Below are positions 1-8,282 of a stretch of 64,000 bases of DNA, one piece after another. The position numbers and the translations under genes were made by a program. Positions within the stretch are counted from its first letter, which is position 1. Each line of letters starts with the position of its first letter. Location of the stretch: contig JAWNZC010000322.1 of NCBI GenBank assembly GCA_035771165.1, positions 9,313,001 through 9,377,000 of the forward strand. Reading direction: 5' to 3'. The DNA is from Paragorgia papillata (lineage: Eukaryota > Cnidaria > Anthozoa > Scleralcyonacea > Coralliidae). The notes under the pieces were generated by a model. That model saw only the letters and a list, made by a program, of their open reading frames with translations, was not told the DNA's origin and ran no database searches.

Positions 1-342
1 GTTTAGCTTTCCACTGCCATTTTGAAAAGTTTGCCATACAGAAAAAATATGCACTATATGAAGAACCCTCCGCTTACACGCACCGCACAAGCAGCAAAAT
101 GAGACTAGCTATAATCCAACACGCGATTTCTGCATGACGGTATCGTAGATGAAAGTGGCTTCAGACTGTTCACGGCGTCGCTTTAGGGCCATGCATTACT
201 TTTTCTCACTTTGTTAGCTCCTAAACACAACACCAAGGCATGATGGTGTGCAATGTCTCCGGCAATGCATCTTTTGATTTTTTTCAACTGTCAATCTCCT
301 ACCACTTTGCCTTCTTTCAACCCAGCTGATAGAAAAACAAGC
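1..342. other. No recognised feature
   Basis: I see no gene, convincing exon or clear repeat before the small TSD-flanked element that begins at 356. Confidence 0.4.
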
Positions 343-355
343 AAAAGTAAAAACA

Positions 356-447
356 TGAGCGTTTCTCTCTGACGAAGGGCCTTCGCTCGAAACGTTAGAC
401 TTCTACGTTCTCTGTTTCGGCAGTATATCTAACCTTACTATATTTCG
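356..447 (+). mobile_element. Short copy of fold-back family F (hammerhead-like core), with 13-bp target duplication
   Basis: This 92-bp element is flanked by a 13-bp direct repeat, AAAAGTAAAAACA, at 343-355 and 448-460. It carries a CTGACGA core (369-375) and GAAAC (389-393), followed by the family 3' region ending TATATTTCG. The same sequence recurs at 2668-2935, 42507-42696 and 55851-56052, each with its own 12-13-bp target duplication. This copy has only one arm of the inverted repeat. The target duplications show insertion; the assignment to Penelope-like/ribozyme elements is inference. Confidence 0.75.
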
Positions 448-542
448 AAAAGTAAAAACAGTTATACGACCGCCATGCCAAGGACTTGCCCAACATCAAA
501 CCAGGTCTTTTGCAATCAATCAACAACGTGCATCTATACCCC

Positions 543-924
543 GTTTACACGATGCCGGTACAATTTGAAAACGGAACAAAATCATGCCGGTGTGTAAATA
601 CAGGCCAAAAAGTCTTGCGTTTACACGGTGCCGGTATAATATAATGACGGATTAGCATGTGACTATTCTCTTCCAATGAGAACTGAGAAGACTTTGTGAA
701 TGCTGCTGACCCGAATACTGTGGTCTTATATATCGTGATTACCGTCATCAAACTGTTACGGAACTTTACACGATACCGGTTAGTGTTCCGTTTTCATTTC
801 ATGCCGTCAAGGAACCCGTCTTCATTTGTGCCGTTTTCATGTCATTTTTGTGCCGGTATCGTGTAAACGCAAGGCCTAAACGGCCTTTTGATTTTGTTCC
901 GTTTTCAAATTGTACCGGTGTAAC
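543..924. mobile_element. Fold-back MITE with GTTTACACGRTGCCGGTA-type arms
   Basis: The left arm (543-584) is matched by an inverted right arm (889-924), both containing the run CAATTTGAAAACGGAACAAA or its complement. The motif GTTTACACGATGCCGGTA also recurs inside: near 620 and 767 on plus, and near 851 on the other strand. No open frame is convincing. A weakly similar fold-back lies at 50657-50755. Confidence 0.6.
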
Positions 925-1884
925 AGGACCAGATGCCCCCCCCCCTTCAGAATATGCCCCCCCTCAGGACCACGGATGCCCCCCTTGTGAAATCCGTTAA
1001 AATACTTCTCAAACCAAGTTCGAAATGTATTGAAACTTGTTTCGAAACTAACGATAAAGCGCCATTGAAATGTTAATCGCCGTCGGCAATGATTAATGGT
1101 TGTTTTTCTATTTTTGAAACAGTGCTTCGGAGAAAAGCCCGTGCCGAAATAGTGCCTTTTTCAGAGTATGCCAGACCTGAAAACCGAGGTCTATTTCAAC
1201 GTTTCGAAACATCAGCTCAACAATGTTACAATCAATAAAAAACGAAACTTGAATATCTATTTAATAAATTGGAAATTCGGCAAATTCTAATGCGCTTCCG
1301 CGTGCTGCTTTCTCATTATTTTGCCGACAGTTTGCCGACAGTTTGCGAAGTCCAATTTCGCATGCAGACGTCTGATATTTTCTCTTACTGAGTGTATATG
1401 GCTATCAGACTATTCCACGTTATTTGATAGTTATGGTGTCAAAATAATGAAAGAGAAAGTCCGAAAGCCAGCACGCGGAAGCGCATTAGAATTTGCCGAA
1501 TTTCCAATTTATTAAATAGATATTCAAGTTTCGTTTTTTATTGATTGTAACATTGTTGAGCTGATGTTTCGAAACGCTGAAATAGACCTCGGTTTTCGGG
1601 TCTGGCATACTCTGAAAAAGGCACTATTTTATTTTCGGCACGGGTTTTTCTCCGAAGCACTGTTTCAAAAATAGAAAAATTAATCATTGCCGACCGCGAT
1701 TAACATTTCAATGGCGCTTTGGGAGACATTTCAACGTCTATCGAACGCTTGCGAGCTTTTAACCATCTAAAAGTTTTATCGTTAGTTTCGAAACAAGTTT
1801 CAATACATTTCGAACTTGCTTTGAGAAGTATTTTAAAGGATTTCACAAGGGGAGCATCTGGTCCTGAGGGGGGCATCTGGTCCT
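925..1884. mobile_element. 960-bp fold-back element with ~400-bp arms
   Basis: The ends are AGGACCAGATGCCCCCC and its complement. Arms 925-1320 and 1443-1884 are long, imperfect inverted copies around a ~120-bp centre. The 64-codon frame in the centre is not similar to anything I know. It abuts the preceding MITE, so one probably inserted beside the other. The superfamily is unknown. Confidence 0.75.
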
Positions 1885-1900
1885 AGTACCAGATGCCTCC

Positions 1901-2016
1901 CCGGGACGGCTGCGGCAAAGGGCAATGGTCCAATCGCATACAGCTTTTCATTGCTGGCTAATTCAACCCTGTCTATATGATTGGACCATCGCCCCTTGCC
2001 ACAGCCATGCCGCCGG
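1901..2016. repeat. Imperfect inverted repeat (~40-bp arms)
   Basis: The left arm includes GGCAATGGTCCAATCGCATA and the right arm ATGATTGGACCATCGCC. It is probably a small MITE. Confidence 0.55.
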
Positions 2017-2106
2017 CTCTTACGGCTATATGAAACCAGGCTTAATAATATAATAGAGCTGGTTATTGCTGATTATTCGTGCCGTACACCTGGGACGTCT
2101 TATTAG

Positions 2107-2239
2107 GCTACGTCCACACGTATACGTTTTCGTAGCGTTTTCATATTGTTTCAGGTATAAGTAGACCATTGTTTTCTATTCCCTTGAGGACGGAGAACAA
2201 TATGAAAACGCTGCGAAAACGTATACATGTGGACGTAGC
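2107..2239. mobile_element. Palindromic MITE (GCTACGTCCACACGTATACG ends)
   Basis: The two ends are near-perfect inverted copies of about 45 bp containing CGTAGCGTTTTCATATTGTT. A diverged relative appears to lie at 19977-20156. Confidence 0.65.
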
Positions 2240-2285
2240 TTAATTCAGAGGCCTACAGCAATAATTGTCTAGTAATTATGTTGTA

Positions 2286-2583
2286 CAGTGTGTATAAAAA
2301 AAAACTGAACCCTTAGAAAACAACCTATTGTAGTAGTTTGAAAGCCCTAAGCACTTCGCTGAACCCACAGATGCGTAAAACACACGGTCTTATACACCTG
2401 GGAAATTAGGATAACTTGAAGTGTATGCATGGTGAAAGTATTTTAAAGATTTTTCGCTTCGTTACTTATGTGCTGATTAATTTATAACGCAGCGCTTTTA
2501 GGGCTTTCAAACTACTACAATAGGTTGTTTGAAAAGAATGCTAATTCATTTTCTAATGGTTCGAATTTTTTTGATACACACTG
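2286..2583. mobile_element. Tc1/mariner-like MITE with TA target duplication
   Basis: The element begins CAGTGTGTATAAAAAA and ends TTTTTTGATACACACTG. A TA dinucleotide flanks each end (2284-2285 and 2584-2585). A second pair of arms lies inside (about 2319-2350 and 2500-2531). A TA target and terminal CAGT are typical of non-autonomous mariner/Tc1 elements. There is no transposase frame. Confidence 0.7.
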
Positions 2584-2667
2584 TAGTTCAGAGCTACAAT
2601 AAGTTTCTTATCATGAAAATGTTCCGGGCCGGCCGCTCAGCAACAAACGTGACTGAATTAACTGATA

Positions 2668-2935
2668 ATCGAAATATAGAAGGTAAGATATACTGCCGAA
2701 ACAGAGAACGTATAGGAATGTAACGTTTCGAGCGAAGGCCCTTTGTCAGAGAGAAACGTTTTCTCTCTGACGAAGGGCCTTCGCCCGAAACGTTAGATTT
2801 TCTCTCTGACGAAGGGCCTTCGCTCGAAACGTTAGATTCCTACGTTCTCTGTTTCGGCAATATATCTTACCTTACTATATTTCGATTGTTGTTTCTACAC
2901 TGCCTACGCAGCACGCTACTTTTATTTCACTATTT
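2668..2935 (+). mobile_element. Fold-back family F element with 13-bp target duplication and tandem hammerhead-like cores
   Basis: The direct repeat GAATTAACTGATA flanks it at 2655-2667 and 2936-2948. Both arms carry the CGAAATATAG…GCCGAAACAGAGAACG sequence in inverted orientation. A one-sided tail of about 50 bp (TGTTGTTTCTACACTGCC…TTTCACTATTT) follows on the right. The centre has one CTGACGA-type core on minus and two on plus (2767-2773 and 2806-2812), the plus pair spaced exactly 39 bp. Length and internal copy number differ from the sister copies. Confidence 0.8.
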
Positions 2936-3259
2936 GAATTAACTGATACTTTGTTTATACAAACTCGAAATCATGTTCTACTGATATTCCTATTTGGTCA
3001 GACAAATAATTCAGTACGCCTTTTCAGTCTTGGTTCCACAATTGACAATGACCAACCATGCATGTAAAATAATGACAAAAATCGCCTTGTATTTTATACA
3101 TAAATATCGAAAACAATATTAACGAAGTTGCGATAAATACATGTCAGTGGTCGCTACCATTAGTAGAAGGACCTATAAATGCCACCATTTTGAATCTGAA
3201 AATGGTCACACATTTTTGGGCAGCACCCGCAGTCCAGTTATATGCAGGTCCGTGTTCTC

Positions 3260-3507
3260 AATAGGCGACTTTCTATTGCGTGCGCATCATTTTGCAAAGG
3301 AATTGGCGGGCTCTTGGCGCGGGCTCCCCACAAAGTAAACAATGGCAAACAGACTTGCTAGCGAGCCAACAACAGCAGAATAACAGTGTTAAACATCCAG
3401 AAACTGTATCTATACTTTGTTTATTTTAAACAATATGTTTACTTTGAGTGGAGCTTGCCAGTTTTTTGAAAAATGATGCGCGCGCAACACCCTGAAACTC
3501 GCCTATT
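3260..3507. repeat. Imperfect inverted repeat
   Basis: The left arm contains AATAGGCGACTTTC…GCGCATCATTTTGCAAA, and the right arm is its rough complement ending CTCGCCTATT. The middle repeats a CTTTGTTTA/TAAACAA pairing. This is probably an old MITE. Confidence 0.45.
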
Positions 3508-3780
3508 ATTGCCCGCTCGGTGTACATTGAAATTTAGCTAAGGTCTTGTGACCACAAACCAACCAATGACAGTCATCGTTGTATCCAGTGAAACTCTAGC
3601 TATATAACAATTTGCAATAGTTCCTCAGATCCAGAAAGCCGTCAGGAATCAACTATAATAATATTAATAACTAACAAATAACTGATCATGAGAGTGAGTA
3701 TTTATCTGAAACCGAGGTATTGACTGAGCGATATAGCGAGGTTAATATGTTCAAGACAGAGGTTTAATAATTTACCGTAA

Positions 3781-4127
3781 AAACCGAACGGTCGAGGTTA
3801 TTAAATTAAGTATGGCACTTTTTATTTCAAAATCAATCTTGTATTTCTTGGTCTTTGCTTCCTTTAACTTCGTCAAAACACCGGCCGGACTAGCGTTATA
3901 TTCTGCTGTTTCTTTCTCGTCTGGATACTAGCATTTACTTTTATAATGTTCATCGTAGTTTATTTGATTTATTTTCATCGTTTTTTTGCAATAAAAGTTT
4001 CTTATTTGGATTTTTTGTTTTGATTTCAATCGTAGGGCATTAACAATTTTCATAATGCCCGCGGGTATTACGGAGAAATCTCGCCACGTGATCAGCAACC
4101 AATCACAGCGCGTGATTTTACCGGAAG
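3781..4127. mobile_element. Fold-back element, half with right terminal repeat
   Basis: The body (ACCGAACGGTCGAGG…CAATAAAAG) is followed by a terminal arm, ATTACGGAGAAATCTCGCCA…TTACCGGAAG. The segment at 15502-15787 has the complementary arm at its left joined to the same body in the same orientation. Together they imply an element with ~60-75-bp terminal inverted repeats. Confidence 0.55.
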
Positions 4128-4150
4128 TAATTCATGCCACAAGCGTAGGC

Positions 4151-4346
4151 GAGGTTCGTACACAGCCTCGTACCGAGGCGCTTCAGTGTCTACTACGCCG
4201 CCGCGTGTGGTGCGCGCGTGGAACGTGCGGCGTGCAGTGCGGCGTGCAATCTCCTCTTCCTTGTTTCTCCTCGCGTGTTTGCACGCGCGCACCACACGCG
4301 GCGGCGTAGTAAACAAAAAGCGCCTGGGCACGAGGTTGGTTCGTAC
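4151..4346. repeat. GC-rich palindrome
   Basis: The arms share GCCGCCGCGTGTGGTGCGCG and flanking GAGGTTCGTAC/GTTCGTAC pairs. The several reading frames across it are by-products of its composition. Confidence 0.65.
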
Positions 4347-4514
4347 AAAAAAGATCAAAGTGGATCTGATATTTTCATACATACCGTAAAAATAGGTACG
4401 CAATGCGTACACGCGTCTACGTTTAGGGCTGGTGGTTGATTTCCGCTAATTTCCAGTACCCTTGCTAAAACAAACAAGACGGTGAGCGGTGTATGAACAC
4501 AGCATATCCTCTCA

Positions 4515-4754
4515 TCTAGAATTCAGGATTATCCTGAATTGTGAATTGAATGGTCTAGAATTCAGGATAATCCTGCATATTAAAACTAATAAATCCCTTC
4601 CCCCCACCCTAACCCCGACCCCCACCTCTAAACCTTCCTCTCAGACCCCGACCACAACGCCCCTACTGATTTTTTTTTATATGCCTTTTAGTTTAACATC
4701 CCGCATGTAGGACAGAGAAGTCCCCTAGGCTTCAGGATAATCCTGAATTCTAGA
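4515..4754. mobile_element. MITE with TCTAGAATTCAGGAT repeats
   Basis: TCTAGAATTCAGGATWATCC occurs twice near the left end and inverted at the right end, around a C-rich middle. Confidence 0.5.
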
Positions 4755-5108
4755 CACTTTGACAATTCAGTCATGAATTCTAAGGAGTGAGAAGACATGT
4801 TAGTCAACAGAAATCAACCAAGATGATGGATGTGACGTCATTATGATGTAATAACAACTATAGTAATTGCAACAACACATAACCGACTACTACAGTAAGT
4901 AAATCCACGTCACATGCACCAGGAGGAAAACATGAGTCTGATTAATTAGATCATGTGAATGGGCCTAGGTTGATATAAACATCAAAGACACTGGCAGTGT
5001 AATTAATAACATAAGAGCAACCGCAATTAACCAAAACAGGAAGTGGCCAATTTAATTTGAACGTTTGTGTTGAGATTTGACTAGTTTAGCATGTAAGAAT
5101 TTGCTACT

Positions 5109-5130
5109 ATATATATATATATATATATAT
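5109..5130. repeat. (TA)n microsatellite abutting the retrozyme
   Basis: An uninterrupted TA run ends exactly where the first retrozyme copy starts. Confidence 0.85.
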
Positions 5131-5131
5131 A

Positions 5132-5189
5132 GTTCAATCTACAGACACGGTGTTTCGCTGTACAACAGCTCATCAGTGTAGCTTGGAAC
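5132..5189 (-). ncRNA. Hammerhead ribozyme 1 (type I)
   Basis: On the minus strand: stem I arm CTACA, core CTGATGA (5176-5170), stem II GCTGT/ACAGC with a TGT loop, GAA, stem III ACA/TGT with a CCG loop, cleavage triplet GTC, then the second stem I arm TGTAG. A further GTTC/GAAC pairing extends stem I beyond an internal loop. Every invariant core base is present, including the G10.1-C11.1 and A15.1-U16.1 pairs. Cleavage is predicted between 5144 and 5143. Confidence 0.9.
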
Positions 5190-5408
5190 AATCTGAATGA
5201 ATTTCACCAATTACTTATACACATGCGATCGTCGGTGACAACCGCATGTGGGACAGCATCGGTGAAGTACATTCAGATAGCGTGAAGTGCGCATGGGCCC
5301 AGAGTGCTCAAACTTCCACAAGGGTAGTGAGCGTTGCATTATCGCTAATAGGTACCCACGGCAACTTCACAGAGTGCTCAACAACACCGAAGTGAAGGAG
5401 CGTACATA

Positions 5409-5466
5409 GTTCAATCTACAGACACGGTGTTTCGCTGTACAACAGCTCATCAGTGTAGCTTGGAAC
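5409..5466 (-). ncRNA. Hammerhead ribozyme 2 (type I)
   Basis: It is identical to the ribozyme at 5132-5189 and displaced by 277 bp. Cleavage is predicted between 5421 and 5420. Confidence 0.9.
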
Positions 5467-5603
5467 AATCTGAATGAATTTCACCAATTACTTATACACA
5501 TGCGATCGTCGGTGACAACCGCATGTGGGACAGCATCGGTGAAGTACATTCAGATAGCGTGAAGTGCGCATGGGCCCAGAGTGCTCAAACTTCCACAAGG
5601 GTA

Positions 5604-6050
5604 TGCTGAAATAAAACTGTGATATGTTACATACTGGTTATATCTTTTATCTGCGTATTATCGTAGTCAATAACATAGCTAATTGTTTAATTTGACTTCG
5701 GTCAATTATATCATAAACAATAGGTCTAGGGTTTTCGTCAATGTCATTTTCTCTTCTCAGTAATAATGCAAAGTTCAAAATATATAGCATATTACACATA
5801 CACATTTCAAGACGAAAGGCATCAGCATCATAGAACAGTTCAATAGTTTATTTAGTACTTATTTTATTAACTGAAGCAAGTTGCTTGCCTCAGGAGCTGA
5901 ATGAGCAACAGATAGACAGATAGAATTTGTTTGTTAAGTTTGTGAACTACACAGATAACATCTCCACTCCACTTCACTCCACTCGACTACACTGCACTGC
6001 ACTGCCCAGCCCACCCCAGCGATCCTCGTGCAGTGATCCTCGCGCAGCGC
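5604..6050. other. Intergenic; part shared with 51.7-51.84 kb
   Basis: No gene is seen. The part at about 5690-5790 (TTTTCGTCAATGTCATT…CTCAGTAATAA) resembles 51745-51840. Confidence 0.4.
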
Positions 6051-6051
6051 A

Positions 6052-6175
6052 GTGCCGTGTTGTGCCGTGTTGTGCCGTGTTGTGTTGTGTTGTGTTGTGT
6101 TGTGTTGTGTTGTGTTGTGTTGTGTTGTGTTGTGTTGTGTTGTGTTGTGTTGTGTTGTGTTGTGTTGTGTTGTGC
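6052..6175. repeat. (GTGTT)n pentanucleotide microsatellite
   Basis: About 22 near-perfect GTGTT units. Long cysteine-, valine- or histidine-rich frames across it are artefacts of the repeat. Confidence 0.9.
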
Positions 6176-6408
6176 TGGGCTGGGCTGTGCTGGGCTCTGC
6201 ACGAGGGATCATTAACCATGATTTCATTAATATTTACCGATAAAGAAATTTACGATAAACGTTGCAATTAGTAATTTTATCTCATGACACATCAACATTA
6301 AGATTTCATTGTTTTAACAGATACGTTAAATAATTTATTCAACTGATTCAGTAGCATGCACACAGTGTAATATATGGTATCGCACGGACTCTTTTGAATG
6401 GAAAGAGA

Positions 6409-6450
6409 GTGATAACCACTTATCACACTGTGATAACCATTTATCACACC
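6409..6450. repeat. Two tandem 21-bp hairpin units
   Basis: GTGATAACCAYTTATCACAC is repeated twice, and each unit is self-complementary. Confidence 0.5.
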
Positions 6451-6604
6451 GCATACTGATATTTTGATTTCTAACTCTTGAAGTTTCTTTCTCGGTGAAT
6501 TTAATAAAGAAAAATGAATTCATTGCAGCAGAATCATGAGATAAGATAGTTGATCAATGGTCACGAGTGTGATAAATCTTTTATCATACGAGTGTGAGTT
6601 ACTT

Positions 6605-6705
6605 AATCCTTACCCTACCGGGGGTCTTCCCTTGACGAGTAAAATCGTCTGGCGTTAGCCACAGGAAAATACTAAAAGGCCACCACGGTAGGGAAAGGGT
6701 TAACG
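6605..6705. mobile_element. MITE family M (GTCTGGCGTTAGCC core)
   Basis: The ends TTACCCTACCG/CGGTAGGGAAAGGGTTAA are inverted around a TAAAATCGTCTGGCGTTAGCC core. Related copies lie at 22655-22735, 43935-44040, 51105-51225, 55547-55652 and 55788-56128. Confidence 0.6.
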
Positions 6706-6749
6706 TATACACACTTAGCCACACTCGAGGGGCAAATCACTTTAAAAAT

Positions 6750-7000
6750 CTCGTACACTTTGCCAAAAAATCCTTAAAAATCGTTTAAATCCCAATCCTT
6801 AGAAATCCCTATAAATCATGAAAAATCAGTAATATCCTTGGACAATTCCTAAAATCCTCTAAAAATCCTTAAAATCTTTGGAAAGTTAATGATTACTTTC
6901 AAAAAAATCCCCCCATAATTTTCCCAAAGCCAAGAATCCAATGAGAAAATTCAAGGATTTTTATAAATCCAAAAATCTCGTCCACTTTTTAGAAAGTGAC
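6750..7000. repeat. Degenerate AAATCCTT-type simple repeat
   Basis: Loose, irregular tandem copies of AAAATCCTT fill this stretch. Confidence 0.45.
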
Positions 7001-7174
7001 CAGTTTTCCCCTCGGATACACTCAGCTAATTTGCATGTATTGGCACAATAACAAAACATGCAAAATCAAATAATTCTAATATAAATTATACATTAAAAAT
7101 TAGACTATATCAATAAAATAGAGAACAGAAAAATAAATAACAATAATATAAATGAAAGAAGTTAAATGCTCTTA

Positions 7175-7420
7175 TCAACAGCATTGTCCATTGATGCAAT
7201 TTTTAAAAGCATTACACTTTATATAACAGCTCTTAGCTGATCTAATAGTACCCGGAAGAGCGTTCCAAAGCTTGGCTGCCTCGTACTGCCAGGACCTGAG
7301 TCTATACGTGGTAGTATTCACCTTTGAAAATTTCAAAATATTTTTCCCTCTCAGTGAAAGCATGTAAGTTATATGTATATATATAAAAGATGTTGCGTAA
7401 ACAAAATCGTCAGAAAAATT
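7175..7420 (-). pseudogene. LINE (CR1/L2-type) ORF2 C-terminal fragment
   Basis: The minus-strand peptide shows LSLRGKNILKFSKVNTTTYR followed by LRSWQYEAAKLWNALPGTIR. This resembles the C-terminal end of CR1/L2-type LINE proteins, which in the fuller copies here ends ASMWNSLPTEIRESKTL. Nothing recognisable lies upstream in the same frame, so only the tail of the element remains. Confidence 0.7.
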
Positions 7421-7598
7421 ATAAAGTTCTAATAATATATAATTTTTAATACTCTCAGTAGCAAATGTATTTAACATATTGACCACATTGTTACATGTGG
7501 TTACAACTAAATGTTTTGCAACAGTTCTATAAACACTATTAAACAAGTTTGGGTTATCTGATGTAATTTGCTTCGCAAACGCATGGGTTTAAATTAAA

Positions 7599-7604
7599 TT
7601 TATT
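7599..7604 (-). terminator. Candidate polyadenylation signal for the ankyrin gene
   Basis: AATAAA on the minus strand, 40 nt beyond the stop codon at 7644. Confidence 0.45.
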
Positions 7605-7643
7605 TTGAATTTTTGTATTCTTTGGAGACGTACAAATGTAAAT

Positions 7644-8270
7644 TCAATGAAGTCCATGTACAATTTTCTTTGTTTCAGCTCCTATTTTGATAAAAAATGA
7701 CGCACAGTCAAAATGCGCTCCACGTAGCGCAAACTCAAGTGGTGAGCAACCTTCAGCGTCCAATATATTTATATTGGCACCATAATGTATAAGAGTTTTA
7801 ATTGTTTCCAAATGGCCTTCAGCAGCTGCGATATGCAGCGGAGCAATACCGGATAGGTATAAACGATTTGGATCAGCCTTACCGGAATCTAAAACTCTTT
7901 CAAGTTCAGTTGTATCGTTTTCCGCGGCTGCTGTGTACAGTTTAGCTGTTGGATCAAGTGACACACTCCTTGGTCGAGAAAGAGTAATTGCAACAGTTTC
8001 GTTTTCCAGTTTAACAGCCATATTGTGTAGCAGGGTTGGGTCGGGCAAGGAACTACTCCGCTTTCTTTGAGAACTTGATAAGGTCCAGCGAGCAAAGCCT
8101 TGTGTACTACCATCATCTCGGTCTTGAGGTCCAGTTGATTCAATTTCAAATTCTTGAAAAGCCGAAAGCCGACGTTGACGCACTTGGTTATATCGCTTCT
8201 CTTTTCTCGTTTCATCAGCAACAGCAGTACCATAGAAAGAGTGACGGTGTAAACGTTTGCTAGAACTCAT
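7644..8270 (-). CDS. Small ankyrin-repeat protein, PP1-regulator-like (paralogue of 28177-28857)
   Basis: A 208-residue intronless frame. I chose the ATG at 8270 (MSSSKR…) because the longer frame would need a TTG start and the paralogue also begins MSS. Residues 1-100 are basic, serine-rich and probably disordered, with SSSLPD at about 73-78. RSVSL (101-105) sits just before the first ankyrin unit, where MYPT/PPP1R16-type proteins carry a PP1-docking KVxF. It matches that motif only loosely, with L in place of F/W. About three ankyrin units follow (108-200), including IAPLHIAAAEGHLETIKTLI. An AATAAA signal lies on the minus strand at 7604-7599, 40 nt past the stop. The function is inferred from layout; a general ankyrin adaptor is the alternative. 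Confidence 0.8.
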   Translation of the reverse strand: MSSSKRLHRHSFYGTAVADETRKEKRYNQVRQRRLSAFQEFEIESTGPQDRDDGSTQGFARWTLSSSQRKRSSSLPDPTLLHNMAVKLENETVAITLSRPRSVSLDPTAKLYTAAAENDTTELERVLDSGKADPNRLYLSGIAPLHIAAAEGHLETIKTLIHYGANINILDAEGCSPLEFALRGAHFDCASFFIKIGAETKKIVHGLH

Positions 8271-8282
8271 TTGTGCTCGCAA

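Larger units (their letters stand above)
5131..5603 (-). mobile_element. Hammerhead retrozyme-like element, tandem 1.7 units
   Basis: Two identical 196-bp segments (5131-5326 and 5408-5603) lie 277 bp apart in direct orientation. Each contains a complete hammerhead ribozyme on the minus strand. A transcript would be cut twice, giving a 277-nt monomer (5420 down to 5144). The monomer is highly self-complementary: 5191-5278 folds with an 8-bp outer stem (TCTGAATG/CATTCAGA) and inner TTCACC/GGTGAA and ACATGCG/CGCATGT pairs. No protein is encoded. This layout is known for metazoan retrozymes, small non-autonomous retroelements that pass through circular RNA. The absence of any difference between copies suggests recent mobility. 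Which autonomous element would move it is not shown here. Confidence 0.85.

Noticed and set aside
5927..6271. Long Cys/Val- or His/Thr-rich frames on both strands
   Set aside because: They are translations of the (GTGTT)n repeat in all frames.
8271..8282. Longer start for the ankyrin protein
   Set aside because: It would begin with TTG; the first ATG is at 8270 and agrees with the paralogue's MSS start.
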